Part shown: piece after piece, positions 51,716-60,220 of the stretch
Layout of the letters: every line of letters starts with the position of its first letter
How positions within the stretch are numbered: position 1 is the stretch's first letter
Assembly (NCBI RefSeq): GCF_900104615.1
Contig: NZ_LT629939.1
Coordinates: 1,821,071 to 1,885,070 of the forward strand
Reading direction: 5' to 3'
Source of the DNA: Merdimmobilis hominis
Lineage (GTDB): Bacteria; Bacillota; Clostridia; Oscillospirales; Ruminococcaceae
Length of the DNA: 64,000 nt
Program-made: the position numbers and the translations under genes
Notes under the pieces: model-generated
What the model saw: the letters and a program-made list of their open reading frames with translations, nothing else
The model's database searches: none
Told to the model about the DNA's origin: nothing

Positions 51716-52137
51716 AACGGCCAACTCCCATCCGAATTCTTGATAAATTTAGCATAGCAGAAATGTTTAGGATAGTCAAGAGAACTCTAAACAAATTTAT
51801 TTAATATTTTCCTTTAATCCGCTTGACTTTAACCGATATGCTTAGTATAATGAAGATGATATAAACAAATAAGTTTAAGTAACGGAAATTTTACAAATAC
51901 AAATGGGGGACAAACAGCGAAAAAATGTCCGTTGTAAGGTGAGAGGGGGAATTTCAGACGAAGCAAAACTGAATGACCGTCCGACAGATACTTTCTCCGG
52001 GGAAGCAGGCGGCGATATGAGCGTGCCAAGGAGAAGAACAAACGGCACAGCGCCGGGAAGGGTTGCCTGCCAGAGTCTGAAGGGTGAAACGGCAAACAAG
52101 AAGCGATTACGGCAAGGAAAGGAAGGTATTTTTGCGT
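51716..52137. promoter_or_regulatory. Divergent promoters and long excisionase leader of element 2
   Basis: Minus: TTGACT (51779-51774), TATGCT (51756-51751), spacer 17. Plus: TTGACT (51823-51828), TATAAT (51846-51851), spacer 17. A leader of about 280 bases precedes the excisionase; element 1's is about 45 bases. An 89-codon frame (51903-52172) fills it but lacks a ribosome binding site and overlaps the excisionase gene. Confidence 0.7.
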
Positions 52138-52338
52138 ATGGCAGAAAAGCAGTCATTTATGCGAGTCGATGAAGTAGCGCAGGAATTGGGCGTTTCCAAG
52201 TCCTATGCTTACAAGATCGTACAGAAACTCAATGCAGAGCTGAAAAGCCTTGGTTACTTGACCATATCCGGCAGAGTCAACCGAAATTTCTTCTACGAGA
52301 AGTTGTGCTACGGCGAAAAGGAAGGGAGGGGTATCTGA
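52138..52338 (+). CDS. xis: Excisionase-like protein of element 2
   Basis: The 66-residue protein has the same helix-turn-helix and wing as the element 1 protein (MRVDEVAQELGVSKSYAYKIVQKLNAEL, GYLTISGRVNRNFF). ATG 52138 follows AAGGAAGG by 11 bases; an upstream GTG at 52084 has no site. Its stop overlaps the integrase start (TGATG). Confidence 0.86.
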   Translation: MAEKQSFMRVDEVAQELGVSKSYAYKIVQKLNAELKSLGYLTISGRVNRNFFYEKLCYGEKEGRGI

Positions 52339-53411
52339 TGGCGGTCTATAAGGAAGAAAAGACCAATACCTGGCGGGCCGTCTACCGCTATACTGACTGG
52401 AACGGTGAGCGAAAGCAGACCCAGAAGCGGGGCTTCAAGACCAAGCGGGAGGCTCAGGCATGGGAGCGGGAACAGCTCAATAAAGCCACCGCTGATTTGG
52501 ACATGACCTTCAAGAGCTTTGTGGACCTCTATACGGCAGACATGAAAACCCGGCTCAAAGAAAACACTTGGGCCACCAAGGAGCATATCATCCGCACCAA
52601 GCTGCTGCCCTATTTCGGTAAACTGAAAATGTGTAAAATCACGGCTCAGCAGATCATCACCTGGCAGAATGAGATGATGAACCACAAGGACGAGCAGGGC
52701 AAGCCCTATTCGCCGGTCTATCTCAAGACCGTCCACAACCAGCTCAGCGCCATCTTCAATCACGCGGTGCGGTATTACAATTTGCGGGAGAATCCCTGTA
52801 AAAAGGCCGGGAGCATGGGCAAAAAGAAAAACCGGGAGATGTTGTTCTGGACCAAGGAGGAGTATCTGAAATTTGCGGAGGCTATGATGGACAAGCCTCT
52901 ATCGTTCTATGCGTTCGAGATGCTCTACTGGTGCGGCATCCGGGAGGGGGAGCTGCTGGCCCTCACTCCCGCTGATTTCGATTTTGAGAAAGGCACCGTG
53001 TCCATCAATAAATCCTATCAGCGGCTGAACGGCCAGGACCTGATTACCACGCCAAAGACGGAGAAAAGCAACCGCGTCATCACCATGCCGCAGTTTCTGG
53101 CAAATGAAATCCAAGACTATCTCAAAATGCTCTACGGCATCGGGCCGCATGATCGGATGTTCACTGTCACTAAGAGCTATCTCCACCGAGAGATGGAGCG
53201 GGGCGCGAAAGAGGCTGGGGTCAAGCGCATCCGAATCCACGACATCCGGCATAGCGCGGTATCGCTTTTGATTGATATGGGCTTCTCGGCCACAGCCATT
53301 GCCGACCGGGTGGGCCACGAGAGCATCGACATCACTTACAACTATGCGCACCTGTTTCCGTCCAAGCAGGCGGAAATGGCGGATAAATTAAACATGGAAA
53401 GGGGTAATTAA
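52338..53411 (+). CDS. int: Tyrosine recombinase (integrase) of element 2
   Basis: The 357-residue protein is a close homolog of the element 1 integrase with all catalytic residues: Arg in WCGIREGELLAL, HDIRHSAVSLL, and GHESIDITYNYAHLF with the Tyr nucleophile. Differences concentrate in the N-terminal arm-binding domain (WRAVYRYTDWNGERKQT) and in the core-binding domain, which fits the different arm repeats (TGGCAAC). ATG 52338 is preferred over 52305 because it overlaps the excisionase stop and gives the family N-terminus. Confidence 0.95.
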   Translation: MAVYKEEKTNTWRAVYRYTDWNGERKQTQKRGFKTKREAQAWEREQLNKATADLDMTFKSFVDLYTADMKTRLKENTWATKEHIIRTKLLPYFGKLKMCKITAQQIITWQNEMMNHKDEQGKPYSPVYLKTVHNQLSAIFNHAVRYYNLRENPCKKAGSMGKKKNREMLFWTKEEYLKFAEAMMDKPLSFYAFEMLYWCGIREGELLALTPADFDFEKGTVSINKSYQRLNGQDLITTPKTEKSNRVITMPQFLANEIQDYLKMLYGIGPHDRMFTVTKSYLHREMERGAKEAGVKRIRIHDIRHSAVSLLIDMGFSATAIADRVGHESIDITYNYAHLFPSKQAEMADKLNMERGN

Positions 53412-53412
53412 A

Positions 53413-53748
53413 ATGTCAGCAAAGAATTTGGACAAGCACAACCGCTGGCGGAACAAAACGGTAGCTTTCCGGGTGTCCCCGCAGGAGGACGAGCAGCTGG
53501 AAATCTTCGTCAAGCTGTCCGGCCTGACGAAACAGGACTACATCACCCGGCGGCTGCTGGAAAAGGAAGTGGTGGTCCAGGGCAATCCCAGAGTCTACAA
53601 GGCCTTGCGAGATCAGTTTGCCGCTGTGTTGGACGAGCTGCGCCGGATTGAGGCTGGGCAGGGCGTGAACGATGAGCTGCTGGACACCATCCAGATGATT
53701 GCAACCATTATGAACGGAATGCAGGAGGAAGCTGCCTATGGGAATTGA
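53413..53748 (+). CDS. MobC-like mobilization accessory protein of element 2
   Basis: The 111-residue protein shares its start (MSAKNLDKHNRWRNKTVAFRV) and the middle VVVQGNPRVYKALRDQ segment with the element 1 protein. It follows the integrase by one base and overlaps the RepA-like gene by 11 bases. Confidence 0.8.
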   Translation: MSAKNLDKHNRWRNKTVAFRVSPQEDEQLEIFVKLSGLTKQDYITRRLLEKEVVVQGNPRVYKALRDQFAAVLDELRRIEAGQGVNDELLDTIQMIATIMNGMQEEAAYGN

Positions 53749-55012
53749 CGCAAAAGAAAAGGCTGCCCGAAGCACATCTGTTGGCGCAGATGCTGGGCAG
53801 TCCATTCAAAAAGATTCTGACAACAGTATACCCGCTTCGGAGGCAAAAGGCAACGGGGAAATGGAAAATTTGGAGGAAATGTACCGTAAGATGCAGCGTA
53901 TGGCTGACCCGCGCTACCTGCACACGCTCACCATGACCGAGCTGTTTCAGACCTCCTATAAAAGCCGCCCGCCCATTATTGAAAATTTGCTCCATTCAGG
54001 GGCGTACCTTCTCGCTGGCGCTCCCAAGATCGGCAAGTCGTTCCTGGTTGCGCAGATTGCCTACCATGTCAGCACCGGGCAGGCGCTGTGGGGCTGCAAA
54101 GTCCACCAGGGAACCGTCCTCTATCTTGCATTGGAGGATGACTTCCAGCGCATCCAAAACCGGATGTTTATGATGTACGGCGTGAACGACACGCCCAATT
54201 TGCACTTCGCCACCACTGCCAGAAAAATCGGGAACGGTTTGGACGAGCAGTTGGAGAATTTCATGCGAGAGCACCCGGACACCAAACTCATTATCATTGA
54301 CACCATGCAGAAAATCCGGGAGGTGGGAGGCGAGGCATACAGCTATGCCAGCGACTATGAAATCATTGGCAAGCTCAAGCAGTTTGCGGACAAACATTGT
54401 ATCTGCGTATTGACCGTTCATCATACCCGGAAGCAACCCGCCGGGGAAGCCTTCGAGATGATCTCCGGCACCACGGGCCTGTTGGGCTGCGCGGACGGCT
54501 CCCTGCTGATGCAGAAGAAAAAGCGAACCGCGTTGGAGGCCACCATTGATGTAGTGGGGCGTGACCAGCAGGATCAGATCCTCTACTTGAAAAAGGACCC
54601 GGAAACGCAGATTTGGAACTTGGAGCGCATGGAAACGGAGCCGCACAAGGAGCCGCCGGATCCTGTGTTGAAAGCGGTGGCCCGGATGGTCAATGCCAGT
54701 CAACCGGAGTGGACGGGCTCTCCATCGGAGCTGGCCGCAGCAGTACAGGTGGGCATGGCGGCAAATGCGCTGACCAAGTATCTGAATGTCAAATCCGGTA
54801 GGCTGCTGGAGGAATATCATGTGGGCTACGAGAACAAGGCGCGCCACGCCGGACGGCAGGTGAAACTCACCTATATGCTGGTGGAGGCTCCGGCTTTTGA
54901 AGTGGTTGAGGATGGGCGCGACGGTAGCGACGGTTGCAACGGTGAAAACGCTGCCGCCCAAACAACCGTCGCTATCGTCGCAGCCGTCGCGGAAAGGAAC
55001 GGAAGCGAATGA
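53738..55012 (+). CDS. RepA-like AAA ATPase of element 2
   Basis: The 424-residue ATPase is homologous to the element 1 protein: Walker A GAPKIGKSF, Walker B LIIIDTMQ, and VHHTRKQ. It is about 40 residues longer at the C-terminus. The extra tail (GRDGSDGCNGENAAAQ, then a short hydrophobic stretch) is encoded by the 9-bp iterons themselves (54918-54990), so the tail sequence is probably a by-product of the DNA structure. It overlaps the next gene by four bases (ATGA). Confidence 0.87.
   Translation: MGIDAKEKAARSTSVGADAGQSIQKDSDNSIPASEAKGNGEMENLEEMYRKMQRMADPRYLHTLTMTELFQTSYKSRPPIIENLLHSGAYLLAGAPKIGKSFLVAQIAYHVSTGQALWGCKVHQGTVLYLALEDDFQRIQNRMFMMYGVNDTPNLHFATTARKIGNGLDEQLENFMREHPDTKLIIIDTMQKIREVGGEAYSYASDYEIIGKLKQFADKHCICVLTVHHTRKQPAGEAFEMISGTTGLLGCADGSLLMQKKKRTALEATIDVVGRDQQDQILYLKKDPETQIWNLERMETEPHKEPPDPVLKAVARMVNASQPEWTGSPSELAAAVQVGMAANALTKYLNVKSGRLLEEYHVGYENKARHAGRQVKLTYMLVEAPAFEVVEDGRDGSDGCNGENAAAQTTVAIVAAVAERNGSE
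54918..54990. repeat. Nine-bp iterons forming an inverted hairpin, element 2
   Basis: Three repeats (GCGACGGTA, GCGACGGTT, GCAACGGTG at 54918, 54927, 54936) face three inverted repeats with CGTCGC at 54967, 54976, 54985. Position and period match element 1, while the sequence differs (GCGACGG against GTGACGG). Confidence 0.75.
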
Positions 55013-55242
55013 AGAATGTGCAGATTCCCTATGACTTGTTCGTGGCGCTGCTGGAGTATCACCTCAGCTATGATGACGAATACGCGGATGAAATCCGGCA
55101 GGGATTGGAGCGGAAGCTGGACGCCCTGGTGCGGCACGAGCTGTACGCCAAATATAAAACTGCACCCAGCCCGGAAGAACGGGAACAAGCCCGGCAGGCG
55201 TATCTGGACCGGCGCGGCGTATTCCCGGATTTTCGCTGGTAA
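55009..55242 (+). CDS. Small element 2 protein of unknown function
   Basis: The 77-residue protein is helical and highly charged, containing YDLFVALLEYHLSYDDEYADEI, a middle RKLDALVRHELY helix and an end DRRGVFPDFRW. It overlaps the RepA-like gene by four bases and so is translated with it. I have an impression of similar small proteins in clostridial mobile elements, but no function. Element 1 lacks it. Confidence 0.72.
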   Translation: MKNVQIPYDLFVALLEYHLSYDDEYADEIRQGLERKLDALVRHELYAKYKTAPSPEEREQARQAYLDRRGVFPDFRW

Positions 55243-55711
55243 CAGGAATTTACTTTCATACTAATCTCGCAGATGAAATTAGCGCCGAAGTCAATCTTCT
55301 CCCTGATGGCATGGACAGGAGCGTGACACGCTCCTGTGGCTGGCGGACAAGGTGAATTGGCCAGCAGTGCATCTTCCGCATCCCCCGTCCCCATCGAAAA
55401 ATCCGCAGATTTGGCGATGGCTAAGGTCGGGAAAATCCAGTAGATTTTCCCGGCCTGTGGGCGGTGGAATTGGAGCAAACATGGGTGCGAAAAATCCGCC
55501 GGTCACACCGCATTTTGAGGCTGTGGGTATCACCTGCAAGCCGAAAAAGGCGGCGAGGCTCCCGCAGGAGCCGCATTCCCCCTCGGAGAGCCCACGATAC
55601 TTTGCAGCCGCAGGATGAAAGTATGATAGTGGGTTATTACACTTCCGCAGAAGTGCATCCCCAAAAGCTACCCGCATCTCAACCGCCCTTGTGGGGCGAG
55701 AAAGGAGTTCT
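55243..55711. other. Gene-free region of element 2 with oriT
   Basis: The first 330 bases contain no gene and only scattered short repeats; the oriT-like site lies at 55591-55656. From CCCCCTCGGAGAGCCCACGA onward it is nearly identical to element 1, which marks the left edge of the conserved transfer region. Confidence 0.65.
55591..55656 (+). other. Origin of transfer (MobV type) of element 2
   Basis: Inverted repeat CCCACGATACTTT (55591-55603) / AAAGTATGATAGTGGG (55618-55633), then TTATTACACTT. The predicted nick lies after 55633. The two strand changes relative to element 1 (ATACTTT/AAAGTAT against ACACTTT/AAAGTGT) are compensatory, so the stem is under selection. Confidence 0.75.
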
Positions 55712-57037
55712 ATGGCAAGAGGCGACGGTATCCATCGTACCAGCGCAAGAAACATGAGACTGACCACACCCAAACTGAAAAACGCGCAGCAACACAACGA
55801 GCGTGAAAAAGAATCGTATGTCAACCAGGATATAGTCCCGGAACGCTCCCATCTGAATGTTCACTTCAAGCAACCGGACAGCGGCTATCTGGAACAGTTT
55901 GAACAGATGGTGGCCGATGGAATCATCTCCACGCGCGGTATCAAGGAGGACGCTTTCCGCTACGGCGAGTTGATCTTCGATGTGAACTCCGCCTACTTTT
56001 TCAACCACGGCGGATATGACTTCGCAAAACAATTTTACCACGACGCCTACCAAGCTGCAATCAAAATCGTGGGCGGCGAACAGTACATTCTGTCGGCAGT
56101 TATGCACGCCGATGAGCGCAACCGGGCTATGTCCGAGGCGCTGGGGCAGGATGTGTACCACTACCACCTCCATGTGGTCTATGTACCGGTGGTGGAGAAG
56201 CAGATCCGCTGGTCCAAACGCTGCAAGGACAAGTCGCTAGTGGGCAAGGTAAAAGAAACGGTCATGCAGGTCAGCATGAGCAAGAAGTGGGCATCCATGC
56301 CGGTGCTGGATGAAGTCACTGGCGAACCGCTGAAAACAGCAAAGGGTAAGCCTGTTCTCAAAAAATCGTACAGCGTGTTGCAGGACGATTTCTTTCAATA
56401 TATGCGTGAGGCCGGATACGCCGATGTGGAGCGCGGCAGCTCTGAGGAACATCTGACAGTGACGCAGTTCAAGGTTGAGCGGGAGCAGGCGCGGCTGGCG
56501 AAGCTGCAAACAGAAAAATCGGAGGTTCAGGCGGAGATCGGCCAGCTTCGGACAGATAAGGCCGAAGCCGAGAAGGCGGCCAAAGAAGCGCAGACGGAAC
56601 TCCGTCTATTAGCGCCTAAACTAAAACACATGGAGAAATTGGCGGCCGAGTATTCCTCCGACCCGGAGAACCTGCTGCCGCTCCCCGATCGTATGGAGTC
56701 CGCAAAATCCTACCGGGAGAAAAAATCCAAACCGCTGCTGGAGAAGATCGTCAAGGTGGTGCGCTCTGTTTACCGGGCTTACCTGGATGTCTGCCAGAAA
56801 TTCGAACTGTTGCAGCGCAAATATGATACGGAGATTTCGTATTTGAAAAAGCAGTTGGACGAGGTCAAGGGTGAAAATGCAGAATTGCAAGAAACTGCAA
56901 GAGACTATCACCGGCTGTGCCGGGCCTATGGGCCGGAGCGGGTAGTTGAAACGGTGGCCGCTGTCAAGCAGCAGGAACAGGCGGAAAAAGAGCAGAAACG
57001 CAGTCAAACGCGGCGGTATAACCGGGATGCGCGGTAA
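55712..57037 (+). CDS. MobV-family relaxase (Pre/Mob) of element 2
   Basis: The 441-residue protein is a close homolog of the element 1 relaxase over the first 240 residues (NAQQHNEREKESY, GGEQYILSAVMHADE, DVYHYHLHVVYVPV). The coiled-coil second half is more diverged. ATG 55712 follows AAGGAG by 6 bases; an upstream start at 55691 has no site. Confidence 0.92.
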   Translation: MARGDGIHRTSARNMRLTTPKLKNAQQHNEREKESYVNQDIVPERSHLNVHFKQPDSGYLEQFEQMVADGIISTRGIKEDAFRYGELIFDVNSAYFFNHGGYDFAKQFYHDAYQAAIKIVGGEQYILSAVMHADERNRAMSEALGQDVYHYHLHVVYVPVVEKQIRWSKRCKDKSLVGKVKETVMQVSMSKKWASMPVLDEVTGEPLKTAKGKPVLKKSYSVLQDDFFQYMREAGYADVERGSSEEHLTVTQFKVEREQARLAKLQTEKSEVQAEIGQLRTDKAEAEKAAKEAQTELRLLAPKLKHMEKLAAEYSSDPENLLPLPDRMESAKSYREKKSKPLLEKIVKVVRSVYRAYLDVCQKFELLQRKYDTEISYLKKQLDEVKGENAELQETARDYHRLCRAYGPERVVETVAAVKQQEQAEKEQKRSQTRRYNRDAR

Positions 57038-57182
57038 TCCCGTTTAGACCTGAGAAAATAGGATTTTTACGGATAGAGGCATCCGAACTGAATCATGTAT
57101 CGTTTGGGTGCTTTCTATCTGAAAATCCGCTTACTTTTGCCGGTTTAGACCCAGAGAAAATTTATGAAAATATGGAGGTTTT

Positions 57183-57482
57183 ATGAGAACAGGTCTTTCC
57201 AAGAAGCAAAAGACAACCAGCGTCTTTTTTGACGAGGCAAGCCCTATCATTGAGGTGTGTACCTACAACACGTCCCTTAAAAACCGTTTGAACGAGTATG
57301 CGGCAAAGTACCCAGCCGAGTGCCGGTTGGTGGACGATGACGAGAATGGTTGTCTCACATTTGAGATCAGGAAAGGGCGGTTCAGTTTCAAGCTGAACGC
57401 ACCATACAGCGCAGAGCGCCGGAAGGCGGCCAGCGAGCTGGCAAAGAAGAATATCCAGAACTTGCAGCAAGACAAAAAGTGA
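57183..57482 (+). CDS. Conserved mobile-element protein of unknown function
   Basis: The 99-residue soluble protein starts MRTGLSKKQKTTSVFFDEASP and contains TYNTSLKNRLNEYAAKYP, followed by ENGCLTFEIRKGRFSFKLNAPYS. I recall near-identical small proteins in many clostridial conjugative elements; no function is known. GGAGG lies 4 bases before the ATG. It is the first gene of the cargo zone behind the relaxase gene. Confidence 0.78.
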   Translation: MRTGLSKKQKTTSVFFDEASPIIEVCTYNTSLKNRLNEYAAKYPAECRLVDDDENGCLTFEIRKGRFSFKLNAPYSAERRKAASELAKKNIQNLQQDKK

Positions 57483-57624
57483 TGATACACCGCCCGTGGG
57501 GAGAATGATTCCCTGCAGGCGGTTTTTCTCGTTTTAATACTCATGTTTTTGTGAGATTATCTTGAATATTCGTGTCTGTCGTGCTATAATAAAAATGAAT
57601 TCGACAACGAATGGAGATTTCGTT

Positions 57625-57840
57625 ATGCCGGTTAGCTATGATAAGTTATGGAAAATGCTGATAGATAGGAAGATGAATCGTACCGACCTAAAAGATGCGG
57701 CTGGTATCAGCTTTAATGTTTTGGCTAAGATGGGACGAAACGAGTTTGTTTCAATGGAGAGCCTGCATAAAATCTGCCACACCTTATCTTGTGATATAGG
57801 CGAAATCATGGAGTTTACTGACAACGATGAACACAAATAA
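57625..57840 (+). CDS. HTH controller-type regulator of the restriction-modification set
   Basis: The 71-residue protein is a Cro/C1-type helix-turn-helix (YDKLWKMLIDRKMNRTDLKDA, FNVLAKMGRNEFVSMESL). The layout is that of small regulators such as YozG. ATG 57625 follows GGAG by 8 bases; the frame extends upstream without support. Its place directly before a methyltransferase gene suggests a role like a C protein, timing endonuclease after methyltransferase. Confidence 0.75.
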   Translation: MPVSYDKLWKMLIDRKMNRTDLKDAAGISFNVLAKMGRNEFVSMESLHKICHTLSCDIGEIMEFTDNDEHK

Positions 57841-57886
57841 CACCAAAGTTTCCCCGTTTTACGGAACTACCAGGAGAGATCGATTT

Positions 57887-58873
57887 ATGCAGCAACCATT
57901 GACTTGCGTTGAAATTTGTGCCGGAGCGGGTGGACAGGCTCTGGGCCTTGCTATGGCGGGCTTTGTCCACGTCGCTCTTGTAGAATATGAAGCTGATTAT
58001 TGCAAAGTTTTGAAAGAAAACCGCCCGGAATGGAATATCATTTGTGCCGATGTCCACGATTTTGATGGACGTCCATATAGAGGCGTAGATTTACTTGCCG
58101 GCGGCGTTCCTTGCCCGCCTTTTTCTGTTGCGGGAAAACAACTTGGAAAAGATGATGAACGTGATTTATTCCCAGAGGCAATCCGGCTTATCGGCGAAAT
58201 TAAACCAAGAGCTGTCATGTTGGAAAATGTGCGTGGGTTCTTGGACCCTGGATTTGATGAATACAGGGAGCATATCTTCTCTGAAATCAAAAAACTTGGC
58301 TATGTCACCCACATTAAATTGCTTAATGCGTCCAATTTTGGAGTTCCGCAGCTGCGGCCAAGAGTTGTGATTGTTGGGATACGGAAAGATCAGCTTGGCG
58401 CGTTTGCTTATCCCGAAGAAAAGCCGGATAGTGCGCCCCCAGTTGGAAAAGTGCTGTATGACTTGATGGCTGAGAACGGATGGGAAAAAGCAAAGGGATG
58501 GGCGGCTCGTGCTGACCGGATTGCTCCCACCTTAGTCGGTGGCTCAAAAAAGCATGGCGGGCCAGATCTCGGCCCCACACGAGCCAGGAATGCATGGGCC
58601 GAACTCGGAGTTGATGGACGGGGAATTGCCAACGAAGCACCGTCTGCCGGATTCGAGGGAATGCCCCGATTGACGAGCCGAATGATGGCCAGGATTCAAG
58701 GATTTCCAGACACATGGACCTTTGGCAAACGAAAGACCGTGGCTTGCCGCATGATTGGCAACGCTTTTCCACCCCCGGTTGCCCAGGCAGTAGGAGAAAA
58801 AATTAAGGAGTGTCTTGAGTATGGATGCGCTGATTGCAAACGCGAGGTTCCACTTTCACAAGCAGTTATTTGA
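57887..58873 (+). CDS. DNA cytosine-5 methyltransferase of a type II system
   Basis: The 328-residue protein has the C5 methyltransferase motifs in order: I (CVEICAGAGGQALGL, residues 7-21), IV with the catalytic Cys in GGVPCPPFS, VI ENVRGF, VIII RPRVVIVGI, and X GNAFPPPVA. The variable region lies between VIII and X (APTLVGGSKKHGG). With a NgoMIV-type endonuclease next door it should modify GCCGGC. ATG 57887 is preferred because GGAGAG precedes it and motif I begins seven residues later; ATG 57827 is an alternative that overlaps the controller gene. Confidence 0.93.
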   Translation: MQQPLTCVEICAGAGGQALGLAMAGFVHVALVEYEADYCKVLKENRPEWNIICADVHDFDGRPYRGVDLLAGGVPCPPFSVAGKQLGKDDERDLFPEAIRLIGEIKPRAVMLENVRGFLDPGFDEYREHIFSEIKKLGYVTHIKLLNASNFGVPQLRPRVVIVGIRKDQLGAFAYPEEKPDSAPPVGKVLYDLMAENGWEKAKGWAARADRIAPTLVGGSKKHGGPDLGPTRARNAWAELGVDGRGIANEAPSAGFEGMPRLTSRMMARIQGFPDTWTFGKRKTVACRMIGNAFPPPVAQAVGEKIKECLEYGCADCKREVPLSQAVI

Positions 58874-59696
58874 AACGAATACGTTGACTTTGACTTCGGC
58901 CGGTGTGGCGTCCAACGCCGATACCAGTAGCCGCGGCTCCAAGGCAATAGCCCGCAGGATTGTTGATATTCTGGTAGATGAGCAGCATCATGCGGTTTCA
59001 ACGGTTGATAAGATTTCCGGTCAGACTCTTGGCAAGCAATTTGAGACTTTGACTATGGATTTCTTGCGGGAAACCTTTCCGAACCTCCAAAACCTTCGTC
59101 CTGGACGCTGGACAATACTGCAGCTTGGTAATAATAACAAGTTAAAAACCAGCGATTTTGCCCAGTATGAGCATCTGGCATACTTGAATGAGCTTACCGC
59201 ACAGAACGCTCAGTTGGCCGCTGCATTGGGAAACGATTACTTAGTTGCGCCGGATGTGGTCATTTACCGTGATCTGTATGAGGATAGCGAAATTAACGCT
59301 GCCCAGTGCATCGTTGATGGCGATGTCAGCAGAATGGCGGATATTCGCAAGGCAAACGGTGGAAAACCGTTACTCCACGCCAGCGTATCTGCTAAGTACA
59401 CCATGCGGAGCGACCGGGCACAAAACAGCCGGACTGAGGCATTGAATTTAATTCGCAATAGGAAGGGACATCTGCCCCATATTGTTGTAGTGACAGCGGA
59501 GCCGATGCCAAACCGGCTTGCCTCTCTTGCTTTAGGAACGGGTGATATTGACTGCGTTTATCACTTTGCCCTTTATGAGCTGATTCGTGCTGTAAAAGAA
59601 GTAGGGTCCGAGGATGCAGCTGAAACTTTGGAAACACTGGTCCAAGGAAAACGTCTGAAAGATATTTCCGACCTCCCGTTAGATTTGGCTGTATAA
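58821..59696 (+). CDS. Type II restriction endonuclease, NgoMIV family
   Basis: The 291-residue protein is close to the NgoMIV length. The C-terminal half carries the family region: VAPDVVIYRD with the metal-binding Asp, HASVSAKYTMRSDRAQNSR with the catalytic Lys and recognition Arg residues, then RNRKGHLPHIVVVTAEP and LGTGDIDCVYHFALYEL. NgoMIV cleaves GCCGGC; the specificity here is inferred. ATG 58821 follows AAGGAG by 10 bases. It overlaps the methyltransferase gene by 53 bases, which links their translation. Confidence 0.88.
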   Translation: MDALIANARFHFHKQLFETNTLTLTSAGVASNADTSSRGSKAIARRIVDILVDEQHHAVSTVDKISGQTLGKQFETLTMDFLRETFPNLQNLRPGRWTILQLGNNNKLKTSDFAQYEHLAYLNELTAQNAQLAAALGNDYLVAPDVVIYRDLYEDSEINAAQCIVDGDVSRMADIRKANGGKPLLHASVSAKYTMRSDRAQNSRTEALNLIRNRKGHLPHIVVVTAEPMPNRLASLALGTGDIDCVYHFALYELIRAVKEVGSEDAAETLETLVQGKRLKDISDLPLDLAV

Positions 59697-60112
59697 TGGC
59701 TGATACGATTTCTTCTGACCGGAGAAGTAAAATCATGTCCCACATCAAGAGCAAGGATACCAGCATTGAGATGATGGTACGCCGCCGCCTCTTTGCGATG
59801 GGATACCGGTATCGTGTCAATTATAAGGCTCTTCCAGGCAAGCCTGATATTGTCTTTACCAAGAAGAAAATAGCCATTTTTATTCACGGGTGCTACTGGC
59901 ACGGGCATGACTGCGGAAGCCGGTATGCCCATACGAGCCAGTCAAACAGAGCATATTGGGGACCCAAAATAGAGCGGACAAAGCAGCGTGATCAGGAGCA
60001 TATTCAAAAACTGGAAGCCAATGGCTGGAAAGTGATTGTACTTTGGGAATGTGAGATTAAAAACCATTTAGAGTTAACAATAGCTGATTTAATCGAAAAG
60101 ATTGAAAATTAA
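59696..60112 (+). CDS. vsr: Very short patch repair endonuclease Vsr
   Basis: The 138-residue protein has the Vsr marks: RSKIMSHIKSKDTSIEMMVRRRL at the start, PGKPDIVF with the catalytic Asp, and IFIHGCYWHGHDC with the zinc-binding residues. It cuts beside T:G mismatches that arise when 5-methylcytosine is deaminated. It overlaps the endonuclease stop by one base (TAATG). Its presence supports that the linked methyltransferase makes 5-methylcytosine. Confidence 0.95.
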   Translation: MADTISSDRRSKIMSHIKSKDTSIEMMVRRRLFAMGYRYRVNYKALPGKPDIVFTKKKIAIFIHGCYWHGHDCGSRYAHTSQSNRAYWGPKIERTKQRDQEHIQKLEANGWKVIVLWECEIKNHLELTIADLIEKIEN

Positions 60113-60220
60113 TAATAAATCTGTATAGAAATCTGCCTTTAGCAATAAGCTCTATATTCGTGTCCATAAGAATACCCCTTGTAGATAATGTGAGATTGGT
60201 TCCGAGGTGAAACTACGATA

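Noticed and set aside
51903-52172. Frame of 89 codons before the element 2 excisionase
   Set aside because: No ribosome binding site and overlap with the excisionase gene in another frame. Kept as a finding about the leader, not as a gene.
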